Counted from the first letter of the stretch, positions 13,433-20,935 are shown. The stretch: DNA of 22,801 nucleotides from an uncultured bacterium (GCA_905214435.1 CAJMMA010000031.1:1-22801); one strand, 5' to 3'. Notes: generated from the letters alone by a model not told the origin. Program-made: numbers and translations.

Positions 13433-14411
13433 ATCGCTTCCAAAAGTGGAGGATGAGCGTCGTGCGGTTTTGCTGTTCGGTTTTGACCAGGATGTTGTGG
13501 ATGTGGGTCTTGACGGTGCCCACGGCAAGGAATAGCTCGTCAGCGATCTCTTGGTTCGATTTGCCCAGTACGACCAGACGCATAACTTCGGTCTCACGGT
13601 TGGAGAGCTTGTAGGCGTTGCGATAGAAGGGCATCTGCTCTTCGATGTGTCGATCAAGATCGCTGACGTTCTTTTCCTCGGGCGCCTCCTGCATGCGGAT
13701 TGAAAGCACGTGGTAGGAGTAGATGATCAGCAGAATCGCAAAGTAGCAGGCAAAGATGTTTTCGCTAAAGTTGCGCTCGGACAGATATAGTTGCAGCCAA
13801 GAGGGCGCCAGACTCATGGGGACAATCAGAATGTTGTAGAAATCCTCGGCAACGATGCAACCGACCAGAATAGCGCCGATAATCAGGTGCTTTCGTTGGT
13901 TGTTAACGCGTGCCTTCAGCTCGACTTGCGTGCTCTTGCGTGCCGTCCAAAAGATATATAGCCCCACGAAAACAAGGAATACCTGACGCATCGTGTAGTA
14001 GAGCCATTGATGCATGGGGCCGTAGGGGACAGCGACAATGATCAGCAGCTCGCTCAGGAAGAACGTTGCGACGGGAATAACAAACTGCTTTTTTGAATGT
14101 TTGTCGAGCAAGTCCATGGCAATGAGCCAGATAAAAGCTTGTGAAGCGGTCGCCACAAGGGTCCGCAACACAGGCATGGTAATTGAGTAATAGTCGCTGG
14201 CTGGAAAACTCTGGTTTTGCAACGTGTATTCAAAAAAGAAGATCTCGGTCATCTCGATGGCATAGCAAATAAAAACGCCGCTGCCATAGATAAAGAAGCG
14301 TCGACGAGACGAGGCATAGGCGGCAAGCGAAAGCACTGCCGTCACAATACAGATCACGAGTATCGCTAGGGTATAGAAGAACATCAGGGTGTTCATCTGC
14401 CACCGTCCCAT
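13431..14411 (-). CDS. Membrane-anchored LuxR-type regulator, candidate AguR analogue
   Basis: One-component regulator of 326 aa. The N-terminal ~240 residues contain about seven hydrophobic helices (first at about 7-30). The C-terminus, about 267-326, is a canonical LuxR HTH: KLSNRETEVMRLVVLGKSNQ followed by EIADELFLAVGTVKTHIHNI. It is divergent from the putrescine carbamoyltransferase gene. In lactic acid bacteria the AgDI operon is activated by AguR, a transmembrane LuxR-type protein that senses agmatine and lies beside aguB, so this gene is a good functional counterpart by design and position. That role is inferred. The family is also expanded in Coriobacteriia for other purposes. The start is uncertain between 14411 and 14396; the latter has GGTGG close upstream. 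Confidence 0.85.
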   Translation of the reverse strand: MGRWQMNTLMFFYTLAILVICIVTAVLSLAAYASSRRRFFIYGSGVFICYAIEMTEIFFFEYTLQNQSFPASDYYSITMPVLRTLVATASQAFIWLIAMDLLDKHSKKQFVIPVATFFLSELLIIVAVPYGPMHQWLYYTMRQVFLVFVGLYIFWTARKSTQVELKARVNNQRKHLIIGAILVGCIVAEDFYNILIVPMSLAPSWLQLYLSERNFSENIFACYFAILLIIYSYHVLSIRMQEAPEEKNVSDLDRHIEEQMPFYRNAYKLSNRETEVMRLVVLGKSNQEIADELFLAVGTVKTHIHNILVKTEQQNRTTLILHFWKR

Positions 14412-14528
14412 CTCATTTCATCTATGGCCGAGCCCTGTATACCTTGTGGGATATAGACGTCTCAACCCTTCGTTCCATTGCGGATTAGGCGCCGAGATAC
14501 AGCATAGCCGTATACCGTTCGCGGTTCT

Positions 14529-14586
14529 AGGTAGTAAACCCCCTGCAAGCTGGCTACCTGCGGGTTTATATTGGTTTAGAGGGGGT
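14529..14586. promoter_or_regulatory. Overlapping dyads in the LuxR/ptcA divergent region
   Basis: Three overlapping inverted repeats occur: AGGTAG/CTACCT (14529-14534 with 14554-14559), TAAACCC/GGGTTTA (14535-14541 with 14562-14568), and ACCCCCT/AGGGGGT (14538-14544 with 14580-14586). They cannot all form at once, which fits a regulated promoter or operator. TTTATATT at 14565-14572 could be a -10. A further hairpin, GAGGCG...CGCCTC, lies at about 14665-14688 in the ptcA leader. No gene is seen in 14412-14725. Confidence 0.45.
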
Positions 14587-14725
14587 GTAACTCCGTGAAC
14601 GGTCTTTAATCCCGAATAAACTAGGTAAAAATTGCATACGGGTGAATGATGGTCTTGTCAACACGAGGCGTGATGTTCGAGCGCCTCATAGCAATAGTCG
14701 GCACGACCGGCGGAAAGGAATCGAC

Positions 14726-15799
14726 ATGGCGCTGCCTAAGGATTTCATCGACACCAACGACTTCACCAAAGAGCAGATCCTGGCTATCGAGGATCTTGGC
14801 CTGGCAATGAAGAAGGCCATCAAGGTTGACGGTTATTATCCGCACCTGCTCCGCAACCAGAGCCTTGGCATGATCTTCCAGCAGGTTTCCACCCGCACCC
14901 GTCTTTCCTTCGAGACCGCCATGTGCGACCTCGGCGGCCATGCTCAGTTCTATGGCCCTGGCACCATTCAGCTCGGTGGCCACGAGTCCCTGGGCGACAC
15001 CGCTCGCGTCATGGGCGACCTGCTCGACATCATGATGGCTCGCGTTGACCGTCACAAGGACGTCGTCGGCCTCGCCGAGGGCTCCGCTGTGCCCGTCATC
15101 AACGGCATGTCCGAGTTCAACCATCCCACGCAGGAGATGGGCGACCTCATGACCATGCTCGAGAACCTCCCCGAGGGCAAGAAGATCGAGGACTGCACCC
15201 TGGCCTTCATCGGCGACGCCACCCAGGTCTGCGTCTCCCTCATGTTCATCGCTTCCAAGGTCGGCATGAAGTTTGTCCAGTTTGGACCTAAGGGCCACCA
15301 GATCCCCGACGGCGGCCTGCACGTTGGCACCGTCGAGGAGCGCGCCGAGTTCGGCAAGCAGATGATGGCCATCGCCGAGGAGAACTGCAAGGTCTCCGGC
15401 GGCTCTGTCGTCATCTCCGACGACATCGAGTGCATCAAGGGCGCCGACTTCATCTACACCGACGTGTGGTATGGCCTGTACGACGAGGAGGTCTCGGGCG
15501 AGAACTACATGGACGTGTTCTATCCCAAGTATCAGGTCACCATGGACATGATGAACTTCGCCGGCCCCAACTCCAAGTTCATGCACTGCCTGCCGGCCAC
15601 CCGCAACGAGGAGGTCGTCGACGAGGTCATGGACGATCCCGAGCGCTCCCTGTGCTGGGTCGAGGCCGAGAACCGCAAGCACTCCATCCGTGCTCTCCTT
15701 GCCGCCCTGGGCAAGCGCACCCCGCTAAACGACGAGGGTGTCGAGTACTCCGCCAAGGCTGAGCTCCACGCCGCTCTCGAGGCTCTCGAGCAGCTCTAA
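14726..15799 (+). CDS. ptcA: Putrescine carbamoyltransferase
   Basis: Cytoplasmic enzyme of the agmatine deiminase pathway that phosphorolyses N-carbamoylputrescine to putrescine and carbamoyl phosphate. It has 357 aa from the ATG at 14726 (GGAAAGGA upstream), not the longer frame from 14642. Carbamoyl-phosphate motifs are STRTR at 55-59 and HPTQ at 133-136; HCLPATR is at 287-293. Features separating it from ornithine carbamoyltransferase are FYGPGTIQLGGHE (75-87), HPTQE followed by MGDL, and DVWYGLYDEE (246-255), all typical of PTCase (AguB); the extended C-terminal helical tail also fits. Codon use is strongly biased, suggesting high expression. The neighbours, antiporter and agmatine deiminase, confirm the assignment. 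Confidence 0.93.
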   Translation: MALPKDFIDTNDFTKEQILAIEDLGLAMKKAIKVDGYYPHLLRNQSLGMIFQQVSTRTRLSFETAMCDLGGHAQFYGPGTIQLGGHESLGDTARVMGDLLDIMMARVDRHKDVVGLAEGSAVPVINGMSEFNHPTQEMGDLMTMLENLPEGKKIEDCTLAFIGDATQVCVSLMFIASKVGMKFVQFGPKGHQIPDGGLHVGTVEERAEFGKQMMAIAEENCKVSGGSVVISDDIECIKGADFIYTDVWYGLYDEEVSGENYMDVFYPKYQVTMDMMNFAGPNSKFMHCLPATRNEEVVDEVMDDPERSLCWVEAENRKHSIRALLAALGKRTPLNDEGVEYSAKAELHAALEALEQL

Positions 15800-15825
15800 G
15801 CCTCAAGGCTTCTAAAAGCACGTTT

Positions 15826-15901
15826 GCGGGCGGCGGATGCTCGTCTCCTGTCGCCCGCTCACCGAGGCCCAAGCAATTGCCTTAATACCTTAGGGCCTCG
15901 G
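15826..15901 (+). promoter_or_regulatory. Two hairpins between ptcA and aguD
   Basis: GCGGGCG (15826-15832) pairs with CGCCCGC (15852-15858), and CCGAGGCCC (15862-15870) pairs with GGGCCTCGG (15893-15901), both perfect. A small AAGCCT/AGGCTT hairpin spans the ptcA stop. None has a T-tract, so they look like mRNA processing, stabilising or attenuating structures rather than terminators. Confidence 0.55.
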
Positions 15902-15932
15902 ATCTGTCCAAGACTGAGCGAAGGAGCTCATC

Positions 15933-17372
15933 ATGAGCGACGGAAAGAAAAAGCTTTCCTTCTTGACGGTCATTTCGACCATCATCTGCGTCGTCTTCGT
16001 TTGCGAGGCCGCCGCTCCTGCTGCTGCCATTGGCAACCAGCAGTTCTTCTGGTGGATCTTCCTGATCCTGACCTTCCTGCTTCCCTACGGCATGGTTGTC
16101 GCCGAGCTCGGTACCACCTATGACGGCGAGGGCGGCATTTACGACTGGGTACGCGATGGCCTGGGCGACAAATGGGGCGCCCGCATCTCGTACTACTACT
16201 GGGTCAACTACCCGCTGTGGATCGCCTCGCTGGCTACCATGTTCCCCGACATTTTGGGCATGGTCTTTGGCGTCGAGTTCAACTTGATCGCCAAGATGGG
16301 TATCGATCTTGCCTTTGTGTGGATCGTCTACCTCATGGGCCGCTCCAAGGCGGCCGACTCCGAGTGGGTCCTTAACGGTGGCGCCATCATCAAGGTCGCC
16401 GTCGCCGTTATCGTTGGCGCTTTGGGCATTTGGTATGCCATGGAGAACGGTTTTGCGAACGACATGTCCGCTGCCACCTTCCTGCCCGAGCTCACCAACA
16501 CCAACGCTCTCGGCTACCTGTCGATCATCATCTTTAACTTCATGGGCTTCGAGGTCATCTGCACCATGACCGACGACATGGCCGATCCCGCTCGCGATAT
16601 CCCCAAGGCTATCATCGTCGGTGGCCTGTCCATCGCCGTGATCTACCTGTTCGCTGGCTTTGGCATCGGTGCTGCTGTGCCGGCCGATTCCATCGACCCC
16701 GACTATGGCATGATTGTCGCAGTCCAGACCATGGTGGGCGACTCCATGATCTTCAAGGTCATCTGCATCGCCTTCCTGATCACCCTGTTCGCCAACATGG
16801 CCGCCTGGTCCTTCGGCGTCAACTCCGTCGCCCGCTACGCTGCCGAGCACGGCAACATGCCCAAGGTCTTCGCCTCGATGATCTCGGATGACGACATGCC
16901 CAACGGCGCCAACCTGGTCAACGCCATCGTTGCCTCCCTGGTGCTGTGCCTGCAGCTCGTACCCATCGACGCCATCTCCAACGGTGTCTTCTGGATGCTC
17001 TTCGGCACCTCCGTCGTCTTCCTGCTGCTGACCTACATCCCGATGTTCCCGGCGTTCCTCAACCTTCGCAAGAACGACCCCAACCGCGAGCGTATCTTCA
17101 CGTTCCCGTTTAAGGGCGCCATGATGAAGGTCATGCTGGCCATCCCTTGCATCGAGCTGATCCTGGCCATCGTTGCAACGCTGGTGCCGCTCTCTGCCGC
17201 TGAAATTGGCGACAAGCTCCCGATGATCGTTATCTTCATCGTGCTTCTGCTCATCGGCGAGGTTGTCCGCGTCGTCAGCGCCAAGGGCCGCGAGACCGAG
17301 TACAAGGGCCTCACTCCCGAGCTGGCAGCTCAGCGTCTCGCTGAGGAGGCCGCCGAGGCCGAGGAGAACTAG
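15933..17372 (+). CDS. aguD: Agmatine/putrescine antiporter (APC family)
   Basis: Probable exchanger importing agmatine and exporting putrescine in the cytoplasmic membrane. At 479 aa it has about twelve hydrophobic helices. Conserved APC stretches include EAAAPAAAIGNQQFFWW in TM1, LPYGMVVAELGTTY and GGIYDWVRDGLGDKWGARIS after TM2, and FNFMGFEVICTM in TM6. The C-terminal tail is acidic and charged. AAGGAG lies just before the ATG. The position between putrescine carbamoyltransferase and agmatine deiminase matches aguD in lactic acid bacterial AgDI operons, and this context gives the substrate. By sequence alone another amino acid/amine exchanger would be possible. Codon use is strongly biased like ptcA and aguA. 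Confidence 0.85.
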   Translation: MSDGKKKLSFLTVISTIICVVFVCEAAAPAAAIGNQQFFWWIFLILTFLLPYGMVVAELGTTYDGEGGIYDWVRDGLGDKWGARISYYYWVNYPLWIASLATMFPDILGMVFGVEFNLIAKMGIDLAFVWIVYLMGRSKAADSEWVLNGGAIIKVAVAVIVGALGIWYAMENGFANDMSAATFLPELTNTNALGYLSIIIFNFMGFEVICTMTDDMADPARDIPKAIIVGGLSIAVIYLFAGFGIGAAVPADSIDPDYGMIVAVQTMVGDSMIFKVICIAFLITLFANMAAWSFGVNSVARYAAEHGNMPKVFASMISDDDMPNGANLVNAIVASLVLCLQLVPIDAISNGVFWMLFGTSVVFLLLTYIPMFPAFLNLRKNDPNRERIFTFPFKGAMMKVMLAIPCIELILAIVATLVPLSAAEIGDKLPMIVIFIVLLLIGEVVRVVSAKGRETEYKGLTPELAAQRLAEEAAEAEEN

Positions 17373-17460
17373 AGCACCCGGTTCTGGGGCTCCAACCCTC
17401 CTCGCGTACCAACGTGCGCTTCGTCGGGCTTGTCGCTCCCGACTCCGGGCACTCTAGCCT
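17373..17460 (+). other. Long imperfect stem-loop after aguD
   Basis: Starts at the aguD stop codon. AGAG..CCCGG on the left faces CCGGG..CTCT on the right (ending near 17455), and the tip is the hairpin GCGTAC-CAAC-GTGCGC (17404-17419). A further GTCGGG/CCCGAC pairing (about 17423-17443) is possible. The tip is nearly identical to the one after aguA (18993-19008). There is no T-tract. Confidence 0.5.
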
Positions 17461-17503
17461 CTTCGGAGACGTGCCCAAGCGACAGGTTTGCTAACCATTC
17501 CCC

Positions 17504-17546
17504 GGGGTGGGTGTGAGCGATAGCTCCGGTAACCACCGCCCACCCC
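17504..17546 (+). other. Compact three-way-junction structure in the aguD-aguA gap
   Basis: GGGGTGGG (17504-17511) pairs with CCCACCCC (17539-17546). Inside, two hairpins abut with no spare bases: GAGC-gata-GCTC (17515-17526) and CGGT-aacc-ACCG (17527-17538). All 16 base pairs are Watson-Crick. A run CTCTCTT follows. It may be a structured leader domain or an unusual terminator. No known RNA family was recognised. Confidence 0.5.
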
Positions 17547-17601
17547 AATCTCTCTTCCGTATCCTTCGTGCGTTTTGTCTCCGCGCACTTGGTTACGTCG
17601 T

Positions 17602-17732
17602 CGCTTGCCGGTGCGATTCCGTGAAAACCGGCGTCGGGCGCCCCGACCTTTGCCGAGGAACGGGCGCCTACCATCTCTTGGTTTTAGGCTGCGGGCAACC
17701 CGCCCGCGGCAAGCGATCGTTCGATTTGGAGG
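17602..17732 (+). promoter_or_regulatory. Structured leader ending at the aguA ribosome-binding site
   Basis: A dense set of perfect pairings: long-range CGCTTGCC (17602-17609) with GGCAAGCG (17708-17715); GCCGGT (17607-17612) with ACCGGC (17627-17632); GTCGGG-cgc-CCCGAC (17633-17647) or alternatively GGCGCCC (17637-17643) with GGGCGCC (17662-17668); and GCGGG-caa-CCCGC (17691-17703). Several exclude each other, as in a switching leader. The GGAGG at 17728-17732 follows closely. It is a candidate cis-regulatory RNA for agmatine deiminase, unproven. Confidence 0.5.
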
Positions 17733-17739
17733 AAATCTT

Positions 17740-18945
17740 ATGCGTACGATCACCGAGTCCGAGTCCACCCCCAAGGCCGACGGCTTCTTTATGCCCGCTG
17801 AGTTCGCCCCGCAGGATCGCGTGTGGATGGGTTGGCCCCACCGCACCGACACCTGGGCCCACGGCGCCAAGCCGGCTCAGAAGCAGTATGCCGCCATCGC
17901 CCGCGCCATCGCCGAGTTCACCCCGGTTACCATGTGCGCCAACCAGGTCGACTATGCCAACTGCAAGGCCGTCTTCGAGGAGGACGAGAACGTCACCGTC
18001 ATCGAGATGACCACCGACGACGCCTGGTTCCGCGACACCGCCGCCACCTACGTCATCAACGGCAAGGGCGAGAAGCGCGCCAACCACTGGCACTTCAACG
18101 CTTACGGTGGCCTTGTGGATGGCCTCTATTTCCCGTGGGACAAGGACGAGCAGATCGCCCTTAAGATGGCTGAGCTCTCCGGCTGCCGTCGCTATCGTCC
18201 CGATGACATGATCCTCGAGGGCGGCTCCATCACCGTCGACGGCGAGGGCACCCTTGTCGTGACCGACCAGTGCCTGCTTTCCCCGGGCCGCACCTGCTCT
18301 GCGGTTCTGGAGGAGGAAGAGGATCCCGAGTCCATCTGGCCCAAGTTCCACAAGAAGTTTGAGCCCTGGAGCGAGGAGCTTCGCGCCTATATGGACGAGC
18401 ACCTCAAGGATTACCTGGGTGTCGAGAAGGTCATCTGGGTCAAGGAGGGCATCGACCCCGAGGAGACCAACGGCCACATCGATGACGTCGCCACGTTCAT
18501 CGCTCCGGGCGTCATGGCCTGCATCTGGACCGACGATCCCGAGTATCCGTTCTACGAGCAGTGCCACGCTGCCTACGAGACCCTCTCCAACGCCGTTGAC
18601 GCCAAGGGCCGCAAGATGAAGGTCTACAAGCTCTGCATGCCCGTGAACCCGCTGTTCATGGACCAGGCTTCCTGCGACACCATCGACGCCGACGAGAACG
18701 CCGAGCCGCGCGTCCCCGACGAGCCGCTGATCGCCTCCTACATGAACTACCTCGTGACCAACCACGGCGTTATCGTCCCGCAGTACGGCGACGAGAACGA
18801 CCAGCTGGCCGTCGACACGCTCCAGAAGATCTACGACGAGGTCTGGGGCGAGGGCGTCTACAAGTGCGTCGGCGTTCAGTCCGAGCAGGTCGTCTTCGGT
18901 GGCGGCAACATCCACTGCATTACTCAGCAGGAGCCGTCCGCGTAA
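17740..18945 (+). CDS. aguA: Agmatine deiminase
   Basis: Cytoplasmic enzyme hydrolysing agmatine to N-carbamoylputrescine and ammonia, the first AgDI step. It has 401 aa from the ATG at 17740 with GGAGG 7 nt upstream; an open frame reaching back to 17575 is leader sequence. Active-site signatures of the guanidino-modifying family are present: the acidic/arginine segment DDAWFRDT (93-100), E160 in LEGGSITVDGEGT, H246 and D248 in NGHIDDVATF, and the nucleophile C393 in GGGNIHCITQQEP. It is somewhat longer than the usual 365-380 aa, with an extra acidic stretch near 190-215. It lies downstream of aguD in the same cluster, with strongly biased codon use. Confidence 0.95.
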   Translation: MRTITESESTPKADGFFMPAEFAPQDRVWMGWPHRTDTWAHGAKPAQKQYAAIARAIAEFTPVTMCANQVDYANCKAVFEEDENVTVIEMTTDDAWFRDTAATYVINGKGEKRANHWHFNAYGGLVDGLYFPWDKDEQIALKMAELSGCRRYRPDDMILEGGSITVDGEGTLVVTDQCLLSPGRTCSAVLEEEEDPESIWPKFHKKFEPWSEELRAYMDEHLKDYLGVEKVIWVKEGIDPEETNGHIDDVATFIAPGVMACIWTDDPEYPFYEQCHAAYETLSNAVDAKGRKMKVYKLCMPVNPLFMDQASCDTIDADENAEPRVPDEPLIASYMNYLVTNHGVIVPQYGDENDQLAVDTLQKIYDEVWGEGVYKCVGVQSEQVVFGGGNIHCITQQEPSA

Positions 18946-18959
18946 TTGTCTGTCTTCCC

Positions 18960-19042
18960 GAGGCACGGCACCTTCCCGTTCATTCGTCGCTTGCGTACCA
19001 AAGTACGCGGCGCTCCTCTTTCACGGGAATCTGCCGCACCTC
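18960..19042 (+). other. Long imperfect stem-loop after aguA
   Basis: The arms 18960-18979 and 19023-19042 pair at 16 of 20 positions (GAGG..CGGCA..TTCCCGT with its partner). The tip is the hairpin GCGTAC-CAAA-GTACGC at 18993-19008. It begins 15 bp after the aguA stop and mirrors the structure after aguD, with a U-G to U-A change that keeps the pairing at the tip. Confidence 0.55.
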
Positions 19043-19045
19043 AGA

Positions 19046-19142
19046 AACCCAGCCGATCAATCGGACAGTCGGTGAATCGCACCGTGACCATCTCGGGGCA
19101 TTGATGGTCGGTTTATTCGATGTCTTGGTCGGCTGGGTTTTT
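19046..19142 (+). terminator. Branched terminator-like structure after aguA
   Basis: An 11-bp closing stem, AACCCAGCCGA (19046-19056) with TCGGCTGGGTT (19129-19139), is followed by a run of Ts to 19142. Inside are two hairpins: CGGTG-aatcg-CACCG (19070-19084) and GACCATC-n10-GATGGTC (19086-19109). The final stem and T-run look like an intrinsic terminator carried on a three-way junction, so a riboswitch-like attenuator ahead of the second antiporter is possible. A separate 10-bp hairpin, GGGCACTCCG/CGGAGTGCCC, follows at 19147-19178. Confidence 0.55.
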
Positions 19143-19194
19143 CTTTGGGCACTCCGTTGCCTCCACTTCGGAGTGCCCGCCTCTTTGATTGAGT

Positions 19195-19263
19195 ACGCGT
19201 CTGATCTGGGATTTATTGCGGGTTAGGCCAATTGTTCGCTTGAATATCCCAGGTCAGACGCGT
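19195..19263. repeat. 18-bp inverted repeat upstream of the second antiporter
   Basis: ACGCGTCTGATCTGGGAT (19195-19212) pairs with 19246-19263 over all 18 bases, with one T-G. The 33-base loop could pair a little further (TTATTGCG with CGCTTGAA, imperfect). No T-tract follows. It could be an operator pair, an mRNA stabiliser or a small mobile-element relic. Confidence 0.7.
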
Positions 19264-19318
19264 CTTCAATTGCCAAAAGATTCCGGTCGCAATCGCGGCC
19301 GTTTTGATCGGAGTATCT

Positions 19319-19501
19319 ATGTACCAGCGTATCGTTATCTACACGCGCCTGTTCCGCGAGCGTTGGTCCAACAATTGCATCCTCTCTTCTCTTTGGGATG
19401 GCACCTGCACCGGTGACGCGGCCTGCAACCCTACCTTGGGCTGCGCCTTCGGTACAGATGCCATCCTTTTTGCTGTAGGGGAAGCGTGCCATGGCAGGTA
19501 A
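19319..19501 (+). CDS. Possible 60-aa cysteine-containing leader ORF
   Basis: Not recognised. The ATG at 19319 has GGAG 6 nt upstream (CGGAGTATCT), and the stop at 19499-19501 overlaps the start of the second antiporter (19491) by 11 nt, an arrangement that favours coupling. The product (MYQRIVIYTRLFRERW start) has five cysteines between residues 20 and 57 and no signal peptide. It might be a regulatory leader peptide for the antiporter, or chance. The remaining sequence of 18946-19490 shows no other gene. Confidence 0.3.
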   Translation: MYQRIVIYTRLFRERWSNNCILSSLWDGTCTGDAACNPTLGCAFGTDAILFAVGEACHGR

Positions 19502-20870
19502 AAAGTTCTCCCTGTTCGAGGTCATCCTCTCGGTTATCTGCGTTGTCTTTACCATCGAGGCGGCTGCTCCGGCATCTGCCATGGGTAACGTGCAGTTCTT
19601 CTGGTGGATCTTCCTTATCATTACGTTTTTGCTTCCCTATGGCCTGGTGGTGGCCGAGCTCGGTACGGCGTTCGATTCCGAGGGCGGCCTGTACGACTGG
19701 GTTCGCCTGGGCTTGGGAGACCGTTGGGGTGCACGCTGCTCCTGGTGCTATTGGGTCAACTTTCCACTGTGGGTGGCAAGTATCGCCTGCATGTTCCCCA
19801 GTGTCATCAATGCGGTATGGGGCATCGAATTTTCGCTTGGGGTCCGAATTGCCATCGAGCTTACCTTTGTGTGGGGCGTCACGGTCATGGCAATGCAGCC
19901 GGTGGCCGAGGCCGATTGGGTCATGGATGGCGGCGCCGTCATCAAGGTGCTCATTACCGCCGTGGTGGGAATCATCGGCATCTGGTTTGCCTGCAACAAC
20001 GGCTTTGCCAACGATATGTCGTTTAAGACCTTTGTCCCCGATCTGGGAGACACTAACTCACTGACGTATCTTTCAATCATCCTATTCAACTTTATGGGCT
20101 TTGAGGTGGTCGCGACCTTTGCCAGCACGATGAAGAACCCATCGCGCGATATCCCCAAGGCGGTTATCGCCGGTGGCGTTGCCATCGCGGCGATCTACAT
20201 TATCTGTGGCATCGGTATTGGAGCCGTGGTTCCCACCGAGCAGCTTTCACTCGATTCGGGCATTGTGGACGCGGTTGCCGCCATGGTGGGGCGCGCTCAC
20301 CCGCTGACGATGGTCGTGGGCGTGGCCTTTCTGGTAACGCTGTTTGCCAACATGATCTGTTGGAGCTTTGGCGTCAACAACGTGGCGAGCTATGCCGCGC
20401 GCCATGGCAACATGCCGCGTCCCTTTGCGCTGGTGTCCAAGAAGACCGGCATGCCCAACGGCTCGGCACTCATTAACGGTTGTTTTGCCAGCTTGGTGCT
20501 GCTACTTCAGATTCCGCTGGGTGAAGGTTCCGACGTCTTTTGGGTCTTCTTCTCGATGAACGTCGTCTTTCTGCTCATGAGCTATATCCCGATGTTCCCG
20601 GCGTTTTGGCGCCTGCGTAAATACGACGACCGCCCGCGTGTGTTTCGCGCGCCCTTCGAGGGCAAGGTGCTTGCGGTAGCGCTTGCGGTGCCGGTGGTAG
20701 AGCTCGTGCTTTCGATTGTTGCGACAACCGTGCCGCTTAACAGCTCGCCCGCCGAGATGTCAAAGTTGCCGATCCTCATGGGTGTGGTGATCGGCGTGTT
20801 GCTGGGCGAGGTTTCGCGCCTCATATCGCGCCGCGGCCGCAGCATCGACAATCCCGGCGTTGGCGCATAG
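19491..20870 (+). CDS. Second APC-family antiporter, paralogue of AguD
   Basis: A 459-aa membrane exchanger, similar along its whole length to the antiporter at 15933-17372 (shared EAAAPA.A.GN.QFFWW, GG.YDWVR.GLGD.WGAR and FNFMGFEV segments, and about twelve membrane helices). It probably carries agmatine, putrescine or a related amine. It lacks the acidic C-terminal extension of its neighbour, and its codon use is less biased, so it is probably expressed less or acquired its own control. GGGGAAG lies just upstream of the ATG at 19491. Having two such carriers in one AgDI locus suggests different affinity or substrate; this is inferred. Confidence 0.85.
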   Translation: MAGKKFSLFEVILSVICVVFTIEAAAPASAMGNVQFFWWIFLIITFLLPYGLVVAELGTAFDSEGGLYDWVRLGLGDRWGARCSWCYWVNFPLWVASIACMFPSVINAVWGIEFSLGVRIAIELTFVWGVTVMAMQPVAEADWVMDGGAVIKVLITAVVGIIGIWFACNNGFANDMSFKTFVPDLGDTNSLTYLSIILFNFMGFEVVATFASTMKNPSRDIPKAVIAGGVAIAAIYIICGIGIGAVVPTEQLSLDSGIVDAVAAMVGRAHPLTMVVGVAFLVTLFANMICWSFGVNNVASYAARHGNMPRPFALVSKKTGMPNGSALINGCFASLVLLLQIPLGEGSDVFWVFFSMNVVFLLMSYIPMFPAFWRLRKYDDRPRVFRAPFEGKVLAVALAVPVVELVLSIVATTVPLNSSPAEMSKLPILMGVVIGVLLGEVSRLISRRGRSIDNPGVGA

Positions 20871-20935
20871 GGGTCAGGTTATTTTGCACCAAAACAGTAG
20901 CGCCGCGAGTTGTGCGGTGCTAGATGCATCTTGGA

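Noticed and set aside
14642..15799. Ornithine carbamoyltransferase (arginine deiminase pathway)
   Set aside because: The GPGTIQLGGHE, HPTQE and DVWYGLYDEE signatures and the agmatine deiminase neighbour fit putrescine carbamoyltransferase instead.
17373..19300. ykkC/guanidine riboswitch controlling the agmatine genes
   Set aside because: The known conserved guanidine-riboswitch cores (such as paired ACGR loops) were not found; the structures are reported only as unassigned candidates.
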